DNA from: Coriobacteriaceae bacterium
Lineage (GTDB): Bacteria; Actinomycetota; Coriobacteriia; Coriobacteriales; Coriobacteriaceae
NCBI GenBank assembly: GCA_030525945.1
Contig: JAUNDT010000009.1
Coordinates: forward strand, 1-64,000
Direction of reading: 5' to 3'
Length of the DNA stretch: 64,000 nucleotides
Shown here: positions 43,327 through 52,331 of the stretch, piece by piece
Position numbering within the stretch: the stretch's first letter is position 1
How the letters are laid out: every line of letters begins with the position of its first letter
The notes under the pieces: generated by a model
The model's input: only the letters and a program-made list of their open reading frames with translations
Database searches by the model: none
Told to the model about the DNA's origin: nothing
Position numbers and translations under genes: made by a program

Positions 43327-44292
43327 ATGCCAACGCTCAACCGCGCGTTCGATCCGTATCGCGCGACGGCTGCGCCCCGCTCTCAGGAAAGCGGCACGCG
43401 CATGGGCAACTTCCTGCTCATAACGGCGCCCGCCAAAATCAACCTCTACCTGGGCGTTCATGCCCAAACGGACGAGTGCGGCTACCACCGCGTCGACTCA
43501 GTTATGACGACACTCGACCTGGCCGACACCATCGCGCTCGCCCCGTCCGACTGCCTCAAGGTCAAAACGGTGCCCGAGGCGGATTTTCCGCAGGAGAGCA
43601 ACACGGCCTACAAGGCGGCAGTCGCCATGGGGAAGGCCTTTGGCAGGGAGCCGAATTTCGCGATCCTGATCGACAAGCACATCCCCATTCGCGCCGGCCT
43701 GGGCGGTCCGTCCACGGACGCGGCGGCAACGATCATGGGCATCTGCAAGTATTGGGACATCGACCCGCAAGACGAGCGCATTGACGCCGTTGCGCGCTCC
43801 ATCGGATCGGACGTACCGTTCTTCCTGTACGGGCCGCCCGCCTATCTCGACGGTCGCGGCGACACCATGCGCGAGCTCTTCCGCCCGCTCACGGGAACGT
43901 CGGTAGTGCTGGTGAAGCCCATGACCGGCGGCGTGTCCACCGTTGAGGCATATCGCCGCTTTGACGAGAACCCGGTGGCGCCCGCGCCGCTCGAGCCCAT
44001 GCTCCAGGCGCTGCGCGACCACGACGAGCAGGCGGTGTTCGCCTCCGTGTCGAACAACCTCGCGCCCGTCGCCTGCGAGCTTTTGCCCCAGATCGGCGAG
44101 ATTCGCGCCTGGCTCGAGGGTCAAGAAGACGTGCGGGCGGTGGATGTATGCGGCTCGGGCGCGACGGTTTTTGCGGTGTGCAACACGCATATGGCGGCGG
44201 AGCGCATCGGGATTGCGGCCATGAATGAGCACGGATGGTGGGCTCAAGCAGCGAAAATGGAAAAATCTGGACCAATTATCGTTGTGGGCTAG
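43327..44292 (+). CDS. ispE: 4-diphosphocytidyl-2-C-methyl-D-erythritol kinase
   Basis: A 321-residue GHMP kinase of the MEP isoprenoid pathway. The N-terminal A-P-A-K-I-N-L-Y-L-G-V is near residue 34. The ATP loop P-I-R-A-G-L-G-G-P-S-T-D-A-A-A is intact. ATG 43327 abuts the veg stop and has GAGGAG seven bases upstream, giving a 25-residue N-terminal extension over usual IspE. ATG 43402 is an internal alternative that would restore the usual length. IspD and IspF of the same pathway are encoded 8-9 kb downstream. Confidence 0.94.
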   Translation: MPTLNRAFDPYRATAAPRSQESGTRMGNFLLITAPAKINLYLGVHAQTDECGYHRVDSVMTTLDLADTIALAPSDCLKVKTVPEADFPQESNTAYKAAVAMGKAFGREPNFAILIDKHIPIRAGLGGPSTDAAATIMGICKYWDIDPQDERIDAVARSIGSDVPFFLYGPPAYLDGRGDTMRELFRPLTGTSVVLVKPMTGGVSTVEAYRRFDENPVAPAPLEPMLQALRDHDEQAVFASVSNNLAPVACELLPQIGEIRAWLEGQEDVRAVDVCGSGATVFAVCNTHMAAERIGIAAMNEHGWWAQAAKMEKSGPIIVVG

Positions 44293-44329
44293 CATTCCGT
44301 AAAAATCTTTGGTACTATAACCGAGCTAA

Positions 44330-44406
44330 CGGGTTGTGGCTCAGCTTGGTAGAGCACCGCGTTCGGGACGCGGGGGTCGCTGGTTCAAATCCAGTCAACC
44401 CGACCA
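44330..44406 (+). tRNA. tRNA-Pro (anticodon CGG)
   Basis: The acceptor CGGGTTG pairs with CAACCCG. The anticodon stem CCGCG/CGCGG encloses TTCGGGA, anticodon CGG. The T-arm is CTGG-TTCAAAT-CCAG. CCA is encoded. A TACTAT hexamer at 44313-44318 may be its -10 box. Confidence 0.95.
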
Positions 44407-44418
44407 TAGCATCTGATG

Positions 44419-44444
44419 AGGGTCGCCTTTGGGCGGCCCTTTTT
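44419..44444 (+). terminator. Terminator after tRNA-Pro
   Basis: AGGGTCGCC (44419-44427) pairs with the GGCGGCCCT side (to 44440), followed by a T run. Confidence 0.8.
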
Positions 44445-44637
44445 CGTCTACCGTTGCCGGATCCCCTGCGGCCTCGGTGACCGTTTACCGACTGTTTACA
44501 CGTTCTGCACGAAAGTGCGTGTAGAATAGGCGAATGTTGTGCAGAGCCGTAGGGCGGGTTATACTCATTCGAGCTGTAACGAGCGCGGTGTGTATACACG
44601 CCGTACGCGCCAAGCGGATGTTTTCGGGAGGAAATGT

Positions 44638-44898
44638 ATGTTCCCTAAAGGTTTTGAGTGGGTTGTCATCCTCATTGTCGTCCTGCTGATCTTCGGTCCC
44701 AAGAACCTGCCAAAGCTCGGCAAGTCCCTGGGCAAGACCGTCAAGAACATTCGCGAGGGCATGTCCGGCTCCGAGGACGAGGCAACGCCGGAGCAGGCGG
44801 AGGTCATCGAGGAAGAGGACGACGAGGTCGCCCAGCTCGAGGCTCAGCTTGCCGAGGCCAAGGCCAAGAAGGAAGCTGCCGCCAAGGACGCCGAGTAA
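44638..44898 (+). CDS. tatA: Sec-independent translocase subunit TatA
   Basis: An 86-residue protein with one N-terminal membrane helix (residues 8-18, V-V-I-L-I-V-V-L-L-I-F). The conserved F-G-P-K-N-L-P-K-L-G hinge follows, then an amphipathic helix (S-L-G-K-T-V-K-N-I-R-E) and an acidic/charged tail. That is the TatA/E pattern. TatC is not nearby. ATG 44638 follows GGGAGG. TatA forms the twin-arginine export pore for folded proteins. Confidence 0.93.
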   Translation: MFPKGFEWVVILIVVLLIFGPKNLPKLGKSLGKTVKNIREGMSGSEDEATPEQAEVIEEEDDEVAQLEAQLAEAKAKKEAAAKDAE

Positions 44899-44996
44899 CC
44901 CGCTCGTATCAGGGGTTGATCGCGGCCGGTTGACCCGTTCGGGCCATCCGGTCGCTTTTGCTGTTAGTTCGACACGCGCGTAGAGGAGATCGACGC

Positions 44997-45467
44997 ATGG
45001 ATGCAAGCCAGATTGTACTGACTGCCGAGGGCCGCAAGAAGCTCGAGGAGGAGCTCGCGTATCTCGAGGGCGAGAAGAGCCGCGAGATTGTTGAGCACAT
45101 CAAAGAGGCCCGCGCATTCGGCGACCTCTCCGAGAACGCCGAGTACGACGCCGCCAAGGAGGACCAGGCCCGCAACGCCGCCCGTATCGCCGAGATCCGC
45201 GCGACGCTCGCCAACGCCCAGGACGCCGTCGCCGGCTCCAGCGCCATCGTCTCCATCGGCAGCACGGTGACCCTCATCGACGGTGAGGGCGAGGCTTCCG
45301 ACTTCACCATCGTCGGTACCACCGAGACCAACGTGCTCGAGCACAAGATCTCCAACGAGTCCCCGGTCGGCCGTGCCATCATCGGTCACGCCGAGGGCGA
45401 GAGCGTCGAGGTCGTCCTGCCCAACGGCAGCAAGCGCCTGTACACCATCGCCAAGATTTCGCGCTAG
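44997..45467 (+). CDS. greA: Transcription elongation factor GreA
   Basis: A 156-residue factor that rescues backtracked RNA polymerase by stimulating transcript cleavage. The N-terminal coiled coil carries the tip motif (F-G-D-L-S-E-N-A-E-Y-D-A-A-K-E-D-Q) with the catalytic acidic residues. The C-terminal globular domain ends in V-x-L-P-N-G-S-K-R-L-Y-T-I. ATG 44997 follows GAGGAG. It precedes lysS, the same greA-lysS neighbourhood as in many Gram-positive genomes. Confidence 0.97.
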   Translation: MDASQIVLTAEGRKKLEEELAYLEGEKSREIVEHIKEARAFGDLSENAEYDAAKEDQARNAARIAEIRATLANAQDAVAGSSAIVSIGSTVTLIDGEGEASDFTIVGTTETNVLEHKISNESPVGRAIIGHAEGESVEVVLPNGSKRLYTIAKISR

Positions 45468-45493
45468 GGTCGCATCCGATCCTAGCGCTCCTC

Positions 45494-45531
45494 CGCTCCT
45501 CGGTGCCGCATGGCGCTGAGGGGCGGTTTTC
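45494..45531 (+). terminator. Terminator between greA and lysS
   Basis: The CCGCTCCTC arm (from 45494) pairs with the GAGGGGCGG arm (to 45527), with wobble pairs and a GCAT-type loop, followed by four T residues. Confidence 0.7.
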
Positions 45532-45583
45532 GTTTATACGCCGTATGCGTCTGCCTGACGCGACTTTGAGAGGAGCTTTCCCA

Positions 45584-47563
45584 ATGGCCGAGAACACCGC
45601 CGCCGAAGCCGCAAGCACCCTGAATGACGAGCGCGCCCGTCGCCTCGCCGACCGTGCCGCCCTGTACGAGGCGGGCCAGAACCCGTACCCCGAGCACTCT
45701 AGCGTGACCGATCACGCCGCCGACCTGCTCGTGCGCTACGAGGGCCTTGCCAACGAGGAGTCTGCCGAAGAGACCGTGACTGTGGGCGGCCGCGTGGTGG
45801 CCAAGCGCGGCCAGGGCAAGATCATGTTCCTGGTCCTGCGCGACCCGTCCGCCGACATCCAGCTGTTCTGCCGCGTGAACGACGTGGAGGAGGATTCCTG
45901 GGCCACGCTCAAGAAGCTCGACCTCGGCGACATCATCCAGGCTTCCGGCGTCGTCACCCGCACCAAGCGCGGTGAGCTGTCTGTGGCCCCCCGCCAGATC
46001 AAGCTGCTCTCCAAGGCCGTCCGCCCGCTGCCCGAGAAGTTCCACGGCCTCTCCGATAAGGAGACCCGCTACCGCCAGCGCTACGTTGACCTGATCGTGA
46101 ACGAGGACGTGCGCGAGACGTTCCGCAAGCGCTCCGCGATCATCTCCACCTTCCGCCGCTTTATGGAAGACGACGGCTACATGGAGGTCGAGACCCCCAT
46201 CCTGCAGTCCATCCAGGGCGGCGCCACGGCCAAGCCGTTCATCACGCACTTCAACGCGCTGAACCAGGAGAATTACCTGCGCATCGCCACTGAGCTGCAC
46301 CTCAAGCGCCTGCTCGTCGGCGGCTATGAGCGCGTCTTCGAGATCGGCCGCATCTTCCGCAACGAGGGCATGGACCTCACGCACAACCCCGAGTTCACCA
46401 CCATGGAGGCCTACCGTGCCTACTCCGACCTCGAGGGCATGAAGGAGCTGGCCGAGGGCGTTATCAAGGCCGCCGCGCGCGCCGTGGGCCTCGAGGGCGC
46501 CATCGAGTACCAGGGCCAGCAGATCGACCTGTTCTCCCCGTGGGCGAGCCGTTCCATGACCGAGATCGTCTCCGACGTGCTCGGCCGCGAGGTCACGCTC
46601 GACACGCCCGTCGAGGAGCTGTTCGCCGCATGCGCCGAGCGCGGCATCGAGACCAAGCCTGAGTGGACCGCCGGCAAGCTCATCGCCGAGATCTACGACG
46701 AGCTGGGCGAGGACACCATCGTGAACCCCACGTTCGTGTGCGATTACCCGGTTGAGGTCTCCCCGCTGGCCAAGCGCAACGAGGAGGACCCGCGCCTCAC
46801 GCACCGCTTCGAGCTGGTTATTGCCGGCCACGAGTACGCCAACGCGTTCTCCGAGCTCAACGACCCCGTGGATCAGGCTGAGCGCTTTGCCGCCCAGATG
46901 GCCGAGAAGGCCGGTGGCGACGATGAGGCCATGGAGTACGACGAGGATTACGTGCGCGCGCTCGAGTACGGCATGCCTCCCGCGGGCGGCATCGGCATCG
47001 GCATCGACCGCGTGGTCATGCTGCTCACCAACTCCACGTCCATCCGCGACGTGCTGCTGTTCCCGCACATGAAGCCCGAGAAGGGCTCCAAGTCCGGTGC
47101 GGCGGCCGCGCGTGCTGCCGAGGCCGGCGCCGCCGCGAGTCCGTTCCTCGTGTCTGCCAAGCCCACGATCGACTACTCCAAGGTCGTCGTTGAGCCGTTG
47201 TTCGAGGACTTCGTCGACTTCGACACGTTCGCCAAGAGCGACTTCCGCGCCGTCAAGGTCAAGGACTGCGTCGCCGTTCCCAAGTCCAAGAAGCTTCTGA
47301 GCTTCACGCTCGACGACGGCAGCAGCACCGACCGCGTGATCCTTTCCGGTATTCACGACTACTACGAGCCGGAGGACCTGGTGGGCAAGACGCTGATCGC
47401 CATCACCAACCTGCCCCCGCGCAAGATGATGGGCATCCCGAGCTGCGGCATGATCATCTCCGCCGTTCATGCCGAGGACGTGGCCGAGGGCGAGGAACCC
47501 GTCGAGCGCCTGAACGTGCTGATTGTGGATGACAGCATCCCCGCCGGCGCCAAACTCTACTAG
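45584..47563 (+). CDS. lysS: Lysyl-tRNA synthetase (class II) with C-terminal tRNA-binding domain
   Basis: A 659-residue enzyme. Residues 1 to about 500 are a class II LysRS: OB-fold (V-G-G-R-V-V-A-K-R), motif 2 (F-R-N-E-G-M-D-L-T-H-N-P-E-F) and motif 3 (G-I-G-I-D-R-V-V-M-L-L-T-N). After an Ala-rich linker, about 540-659 is an extra EMAP/Arc1p-type tRNA-binding domain (F-D-T-F-A-K-S-D-F-R, N-L-P-P-R-K-M-M-G-I-P-S-C-G-M). That domain is the same kind found at the end of bacterial MetRS. Most bacterial LysRS are about 500 residues, so this is an appended affinity module. ATG 45584 follows GAGAGGAG. Confidence 0.95.
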   Translation: MAENTAAEAASTLNDERARRLADRAALYEAGQNPYPEHSSVTDHAADLLVRYEGLANEESAEETVTVGGRVVAKRGQGKIMFLVLRDPSADIQLFCRVNDVEEDSWATLKKLDLGDIIQASGVVTRTKRGELSVAPRQIKLLSKAVRPLPEKFHGLSDKETRYRQRYVDLIVNEDVRETFRKRSAIISTFRRFMEDDGYMEVETPILQSIQGGATAKPFITHFNALNQENYLRIATELHLKRLLVGGYERVFEIGRIFRNEGMDLTHNPEFTTMEAYRAYSDLEGMKELAEGVIKAAARAVGLEGAIEYQGQQIDLFSPWASRSMTEIVSDVLGREVTLDTPVEELFAACAERGIETKPEWTAGKLIAEIYDELGEDTIVNPTFVCDYPVEVSPLAKRNEEDPRLTHRFELVIAGHEYANAFSELNDPVDQAERFAAQMAEKAGGDDEAMEYDEDYVRALEYGMPPAGGIGIGIDRVVMLLTNSTSIRDVLLFPHMKPEKGSKSGAAAARAAEAGAAASPFLVSAKPTIDYSKVVVEPLFEDFVDFDTFAKSDFRAVKVKDCVAVPKSKKLLSFTLDDGSSTDRVILSGIHDYYEPEDLVGKTLIAITNLPPRKMMGIPSCGMIISAVHAEDVAEGEEPVERLNVLIVDDSIPAGAKLY

Positions 47564-47593
47564 GCTTTCTCAAGCACCCGACCTTGCCGTTCA

Positions 47594-47633
47594 AGCGGGG
47601 GTGCGCCACCCTTAGGTGTGCGCACCCCCGCTT
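47594..47633 (+). terminator. Strong terminator after lysS
   Basis: AGCGGGGGTGCGC (from 47594) pairs perfectly with GCGCACCCCCGCT (to 47632), loop about 13 nt. It begins a run of three hairpins before clpC. Confidence 0.85.
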
Positions 47634-47635
47634 TC

Positions 47636-47780
47636 GCGTCAATCTCGGGCACCTGAGAAACCCTAGGAATCCACACCTGCTTCTCGCTGTCGTGGGCTTA
47701 ACCTACAGGGGCATATCGTAGGAAGGGGGCATGGTGCCCTCCTTTTTCACCCGAATCCGGGGCACCTGGGAACCTTTAGT
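47636..47780. repeat. Composite intergenic element downstream of lysS (copy 1)
   Basis: It begins with ATCTCGGGCACCTGAGAAAC (47642-47661) and ends about 100 bp later with a related CGGGGCACCTGGGAACC. A GC-rich hairpin with a T tract (47724-47747) lies just before the second motif. A matching arrangement lies at 55700-55835 downstream of cysS. Confidence 0.65.
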
Positions 47781-47799
47781 CCCCGGTGCCCCGGTTTTT
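47757..47799 (+). terminator. Third hairpin terminator before clpC
   Basis: CCGGGGCACC (47757-47766) pairs perfectly with GGTGCCCCGG (47785-47794), followed by five T residues. Confidence 0.85.
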
Positions 47800-47932
47800 G
47801 CAAGGCGCGCTACGTTGCGGTGATCCTTATCGTGGTCGATATCTCGCCTTTTTCCTCGAATCGGTTATCATGGTGCGCCATTGGGTAAACGTTTTTAGAT
47901 AGCACGAATTCGAGCATAGTCGAGGTAGACGC

Positions 47933-50566
47933 ATGTTGGATCGATTTACTGACCGCGCGCGCAAGGTCATGTCCATTGCAAAGGAGGAGGCGAAGGCCCT
48001 CAATACGCTGCAAGTTGGCACGGAGCACATGCTGCTCGCGCTCGCCAAGGAGCAGGAGGGCGTCGCCTCCGAGGCGCTGCGCTCGCTTGATATTTCTTAC
48101 GAGGACATCCTCGAGCAGTTGCAGGCGGCCCGCACGCCCGCCGAGGAGCGGGAGAGCGTCGACGACGCCAAGCTCGCGTTCACCCCGCGGGTTATCTCCG
48201 TTATGGAAAAGTCCTTCCGTATCGCGCGCGACAACGGCCAAACGTACGTCTCGACCGAGCATTTGCTGCTCGCCATCGTGGGCGAGGGCAACGGCATGGC
48301 GGTGGATATCCTTCGCCGCCTGGGCGTGTCCGCCGCGAGCGTGCGCGGCGCCGTTGAGAAGCTCACGGCAAAAGACCAGAGCGCCAACCGTCCCCTCGCC
48401 GGGGCGAGCGCGGGTGCCCCGGGCGCTGGGCTTCCCTTCTTTGGCGGGGCGACCGCGCAGGGCCAGCAGCCGGGCAAGGGCGAATCCATGCTGAGCCAGT
48501 TTGGCACCAACCTCACCGAGAAGGCGCGCGCGGGTAAGCTCGACCCGGTTATCGGCCGTGATAGGGAGATCTCCCGTATGATGGAGATCCTCTCGCGCCG
48601 TACCAAGAACAACCCGCTTATCCTGGGCGATCCGGGCGTTGGCAAGACCGCCATCGTGGAGGGCCTGGCGCAGGAGATCGCCGCGGGCAACGTGCCCGAG
48701 AACCTCATGGGCCAAAACATCTGGACGCTCGACCTGCCCGGTCTCGTGGCGGGCGCCAAGTACCGCGGTGAGTTCGAGGAGCGCCTCAAGCGCGTGATCG
48801 CCGAGGCCACCGAGGCGGACGACATCATCCTGTTCATCGACGAGATGCACACGCTCATTGGCGCCGGCTCGGCTGAAGGCTCCATCGACGCGAGTTCCAT
48901 GCTCAAACCGGTCCTCGCGCGCGGCGCCTTCCAGATCATCGGCGCCACCACGGCGGAGGAGTTCCGCAAGTATCTCGCAAAGGACCCGGCGTTCGAGCGC
49001 CGCTTCCAGGCGATCGATATCGACGAGCCGAGCGTCGAGGACACGGTGGCGATCCTCGCCAAGCTCGCCCCCAAGTACGAAGAGCACCACCATGTGCGCT
49101 ATACCACCGCGGCCCTGGAGGCGGCGGCGAGCCTTTCGGCTCGTTATATCCAGGACCGATTCCTGCCCGACAAGGCGATCGACCTCATGGACGAGGCGGG
49201 TGCCCGCGCGTGCATCGCCCGCAACAAGGCCCCGGAGGCCGTGCGCGAAGCTGAGCGCAGCGCCGCCGAGCTCAAGGCCGGCATGGACGAGGCGACTGCC
49301 GCGGACGACATGAACAAGGCCGCCGAGCTTAAACAGCAGCTGCAGGCCGCGCAAATAACGCTTGGCGAGGCGCGCGCCGCCTGGAACGCCGAGCTCGACG
49401 CCAACCCGGTGGTCATCGACGTCCCCCAGATCGCCGACATCGTGTCGGTGACCTCGGGCGTGCCCGTCTCCTCCCTCACCGAGGATGAGAGCCGCCGCCT
49501 GCTCGCGTGCGAGAGCGTGCTCAAGACGCGCATCATCGGCCAGGACGAGGCCGTGTCCGCCGTCGCCAAGGCGATCCGTCGCAGCCGCTCGCCCCTCAAG
49601 GACCCCCGCCGCCCGGGCGGTTCGTTCATCTTCCTGGGTCCCACGGGCACGGGCAAAACGGAGCTCGCCAAGACGCTCGCCGAGTACCTGTTCGGCAGCA
49701 AGGACGCGCTCATCAGCTTCGACATGTCCGAGTTCGGCAGCCAGTACGAAGTGTCCAAGCTCATCGGCTCGCCCCCAGGCTATGTGGGTCATGAGGAGGG
49801 CGGCCAGCTCACCAAGGCCGTGCGCCGCAACCCGTATTCCGTGGTGCTGTTCGACGAGATCGAGAAGGCGCATCCCGACATCTTCAATATCCTGCTGCAG
49901 GTGCTGGAGGAGGGCCGCCTGACCGACAGCCAGGGCAAGACTGTGGACTTCCGCAACACCGTGGTCATCATGACCAGCAACGTGGGCGCGCGCGAGATCG
50001 CCACGGATACGAGCGTGGGCTTTGGCACCACCGGCGAGGGCGGCCTTTCCGCCGCCGAGGTCAAGAGCCGCGCGATGGGCGAGCTCAAGCGCCTGTTCCG
50101 CCCCGAGTTCATCAACCGCGTGGACGACATCGTGGTGTTCCAAAAGCTCGCTGGCGAGAACCTCAAGCGCATCGCCGATCTGCTTGTGGACGACCTGCGC
50201 CAGCGCCTGATCGCCAACGGCATGAACATCGTGCTGACCGACGAGGCGCTTGAGAAGGTCGTGCGCGAGGGCGCCGATCTTTCGAACGGCGCCCGTCCAC
50301 TGCGTCGCGCCATCCAAAAGCTCATCGAGGACCCGCTGTCCGAGGAGCTGCTCGCAGGCGAGTGGAGTGCGGGCGACACGGTGCTTTGCGACGTTGCCGA
50401 CGACGCGTTCGTGTTCAGCCACACGGCGGGCGAGATTCCCGCACCCCGTGCCCATGGCGAGCTGGGCGCCGGCTTCGATGCTCCCGCGCCCCGTCGAGCG
50501 ATCGCCGCGCCGCGCACGACCAGCGGCTCAGGCAACCTCACCAGTGTTGGCGCGGGAGCGAACTAG
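47933..50566 (+). CDS. clpC: ATP-dependent Clp protease ATP-binding subunit ClpC
   Basis: An 877-residue AAA+ unfoldase that feeds ClpP. The order is the N-domain double repeat ([13 protein letters not shown]), AAA1 with Walker A G-D-P-G-V-G-K-T at about 232-239, a medium-length coiled middle domain around 440-490, and AAA2 with G-P-T-G-T-G-K-T at 569-576. The C-terminal 50 residues are Ala/Pro-rich. The middle domain marks it as ClpC rather than ClpB. The Bacillus partners ctsR, mcsA and mcsB are absent upstream, where lysS sits instead. There is no obvious CtsR or HspR operator before it. Confidence 0.95.
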   Translation: MLDRFTDRARKVMSIAKEEAKALNTLQVGTEHMLLALAKEQEGVASEALRSLDISYEDILEQLQAARTPAEERESVDDAKLAFTPRVISVMEKSFRIARDNGQTYVSTEHLLLAIVGEGNGMAVDILRRLGVSAASVRGAVEKLTAKDQSANRPLAGASAGAPGAGLPFFGGATAQGQQPGKGESMLSQFGTNLTEKARAGKLDPVIGRDREISRMMEILSRRTKNNPLILGDPGVGKTAIVEGLAQEIAAGNVPENLMGQNIWTLDLPGLVAGAKYRGEFEERLKRVIAEATEADDIILFIDEMHTLIGAGSAEGSIDASSMLKPVLARGAFQIIGATTAEEFRKYLAKDPAFERRFQAIDIDEPSVEDTVAILAKLAPKYEEHHHVRYTTAALEAAASLSARYIQDRFLPDKAIDLMDEAGARACIARNKAPEAVREAERSAAELKAGMDEATAADDMNKAAELKQQLQAAQITLGEARAAWNAELDANPVVIDVPQIADIVSVTSGVPVSSLTEDESRRLLACESVLKTRIIGQDEAVSAVAKAIRRSRSPLKDPRRPGGSFIFLGPTGTGKTELAKTLAEYLFGSKDALISFDMSEFGSQYEVSKLIGSPPGYVGHEEGGQLTKAVRRNPYSVVLFDEIEKAHPDIFNILLQVLEEGRLTDSQGKTVDFRNTVVIMTSNVGAREIATDTSVGFGTTGEGGLSAAEVKSRAMGELKRLFRPEFINRVDDIVVFQKLAGENLKRIADLLVDDLRQRLIANGMNIVLTDEALEKVVREGADLSNGARPLRRAIQKLIEDPLSEELLAGEWSAGDTVLCDVADDAFVFSHTAGEIPAPRAHGELGAGFDAPAPRRAIAAPRTTSGSGNLTSVGAGAN

Positions 50567-50601
50567 ACTCAAAGCCCCGCGCTTGCGATTGACCGAAACA
50601 G

Positions 50602-50646
50602 CCTCCCGGCCTCGGGTTGCATCTGCATCCGAGGCCAGGAGGTTTT
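50602..50646 (+). terminator. Rho-independent terminator after clpC
   Basis: CCTCCCGGCCTCGG (50602-50615) pairs with CCGAGGCCAGGAGG (50629-50642) with one mismatch, followed by four T residues. Confidence 0.9.
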
Positions 50647-50730
50647 CGCGCCGTAGCTTTTCTGCAATTCTTCGGCAGCCCCCTCAATTCATGCGACAAT
50701 AGAAGAAGCGTATGAAGGGGAGGTCCGCCC

Positions 50731-51795
50731 ATGGAAGAGAAGAGCACCGAAGACCGCATGAAGGATGCCGTTCGCCTGACTGCCCCCGGGCAGCCCCTGC
50801 GCACGGCGCTCGACATGATTATCGCCGGGCATATCGGCGCCCTCATCTGCGTGGGCGACACCGATGCCGTGCTCGCTTCCGGCAACGATGGCTTTCCCCT
50901 GAACATCTCCTTTACGAGCAACCGCCTCTTTGAGCTGTCCAAGATGGACGGCGCGATCGTGATTGACGGCGGGCTCAACAAGATCCTGCGCGCCAACTTC
51001 CACCTGAACCCCGACCCGTCGCTTGCCACGAGCGAGACGGGCATGCGCCATCGCACCGCCGCGCGCATGAGCGTCCTCACCAACGCGACCGTCATCTCGG
51101 TGTCCGAGCGCCGCGGCGTCGTGAACGTGTACGTGGATGGCAAGTCCTACCAAATCCAGCCCGTGACCGAGATCATGAGCTCGGTCAACCAGCTGGTTTC
51201 CACCCTGCAGACCACGCGCGCCTCACTCGACCGCGCCCTGCTGCGCCTCACCGCCCTCGAGCTCGACGACTACGTGACACTTGCCGATATCACCAGTATT
51301 TTCTCGAGCTTCGAGATCATGGAACAGGCAAAGGTCGAGCTCAAGAACTGCATTGAAAAGCTGGGCAATCAGGGCAAGCTCGTCCAGATGCAGCTCGAGC
51401 AGCTCGCGGGTGTGAGCATGGAGACCGAGTACAACCTCATGATCCGCGACTACGCGGCCGACGCCTCGGAAGAGAACGCCGAGCGTGTGCGTCGGGCGTT
51501 CTCCGACATGTCCGCCCCGGACCTCACGAACCCCAGCAAGGTTGCCGCGGCACTGGGTTACGAGGACTTGGACGAGGACTCCGTCATGTCTCCGCTTGGA
51601 CTGCGCACGCTTTCCCGTGTGTCGGTGGTTCGCGATGGCGTGGCCGAGCGCATCGTGGACGAGTACGGCTCGCTGCAGGATCTCATGGACGACATCAAGA
51701 AGGACCCCGATCGCCTGGGCAACTTTGGCGTGAACAACCCTGCGATTTTGGCGGATTCGCTCGCCCGCATGCACGGCGGCAAGCGCGAGGCATAG
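50731..51795 (+). CDS. disA: DNA-integrity scanning diadenylate cyclase DisA
   Basis: A 354-residue enzyme making c-di-AMP from two ATP. The DAC domain motifs D-G-A (73-75) and R-H-R-T-A (106-110) are intact. A helical spine and a C-terminal helix-hairpin-helix DNA-binding region (around 295-340) complete the DisA plan. ATG 50731 follows GGGGAGG. It sits between clpC and ispD as in Bacillus, where radA and yacL are also present; both are missing here. It probably scans DNA and signals via c-di-AMP, as in relatives. Confidence 0.96.
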   Translation: MEEKSTEDRMKDAVRLTAPGQPLRTALDMIIAGHIGALICVGDTDAVLASGNDGFPLNISFTSNRLFELSKMDGAIVIDGGLNKILRANFHLNPDPSLATSETGMRHRTAARMSVLTNATVISVSERRGVVNVYVDGKSYQIQPVTEIMSSVNQLVSTLQTTRASLDRALLRLTALELDDYVTLADITSIFSSFEIMEQAKVELKNCIEKLGNQGKLVQMQLEQLAGVSMETEYNLMIRDYAADASEENAERVRRAFSDMSAPDLTNPSKVAAALGYEDLDEDSVMSPLGLRTLSRVSVVRDGVAERIVDEYGSLQDLMDDIKKDPDRLGNFGVNNPAILADSLARMHGGKREA

Positions 51796-51959
51796 CGCTT
51801 TCGCTTTGCGCGAGGGGCGCCTACCTGCGGGTGCTTGCTGGCCCCTTGCTCACCCTGTGTTCGCCCGCACCGTGTTTTCGCGGGGGCGAATGCGCTCCTT
51901 ACTGCTTTGTATGATCGCGCGGCCTCTTCATTTGGGTCAATTGGCCTGGCGCGCCCTGG

Positions 51960-52285
51960 TCTGTCGCGTTGTGTAAGGCGCTTGCTTACACTGGCTCGTG
52001 CGGGGTGTCATGTTGATGGTCGCCTCGGTTCGTGGGCAGGGGAGCGATGCGCCAGCACGCTTCGGCGTGCAGGTCCTGCGATTGGTGTGTTGCAGGTCCT
52101 GCGATTGGTGTATTTAAGCCGCCGTATTGCGCAGGCGACTTGCTCACATTAACGCACAGGAGATGCCGTGCCAGAGGCCATCCCCATCCGCGAGCAGGGG
52201 AGTGATGCGTTGCGCGCTTTGATTTGCAGGATCTTCGCTCGGCGGATTTTGCCCTGTTAAGATGTTGGTCGTATGGCGTTCAAGT
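51960..52285. repeat. Degenerate duplication and 23-bp tandem repeat before ispD
   Basis: TGCAGGTCCTGCGATTGGTGT occurs at 52068 and again at 52091. A larger imperfect direct repeat of about 159 bp is suggested by GCAGGGGAGCGATGCG near 52036 and its near match near 52194, with similar flanks. This makes up most of the 536-bp gap between disA and ispD; 51796-51960 shows nothing definite. Confidence 0.6.
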
Positions 52286-52331
52286 TTCACCTGTTGCGTT
52301 GATGCTCGAATCGATACGAGGAGTTCTCTAT

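Noticed and set aside
47810..50455. Minus-strand open frame of 881 codons opposite clpC
   Set aside because: Fully antisense to ClpC; no independent evidence.
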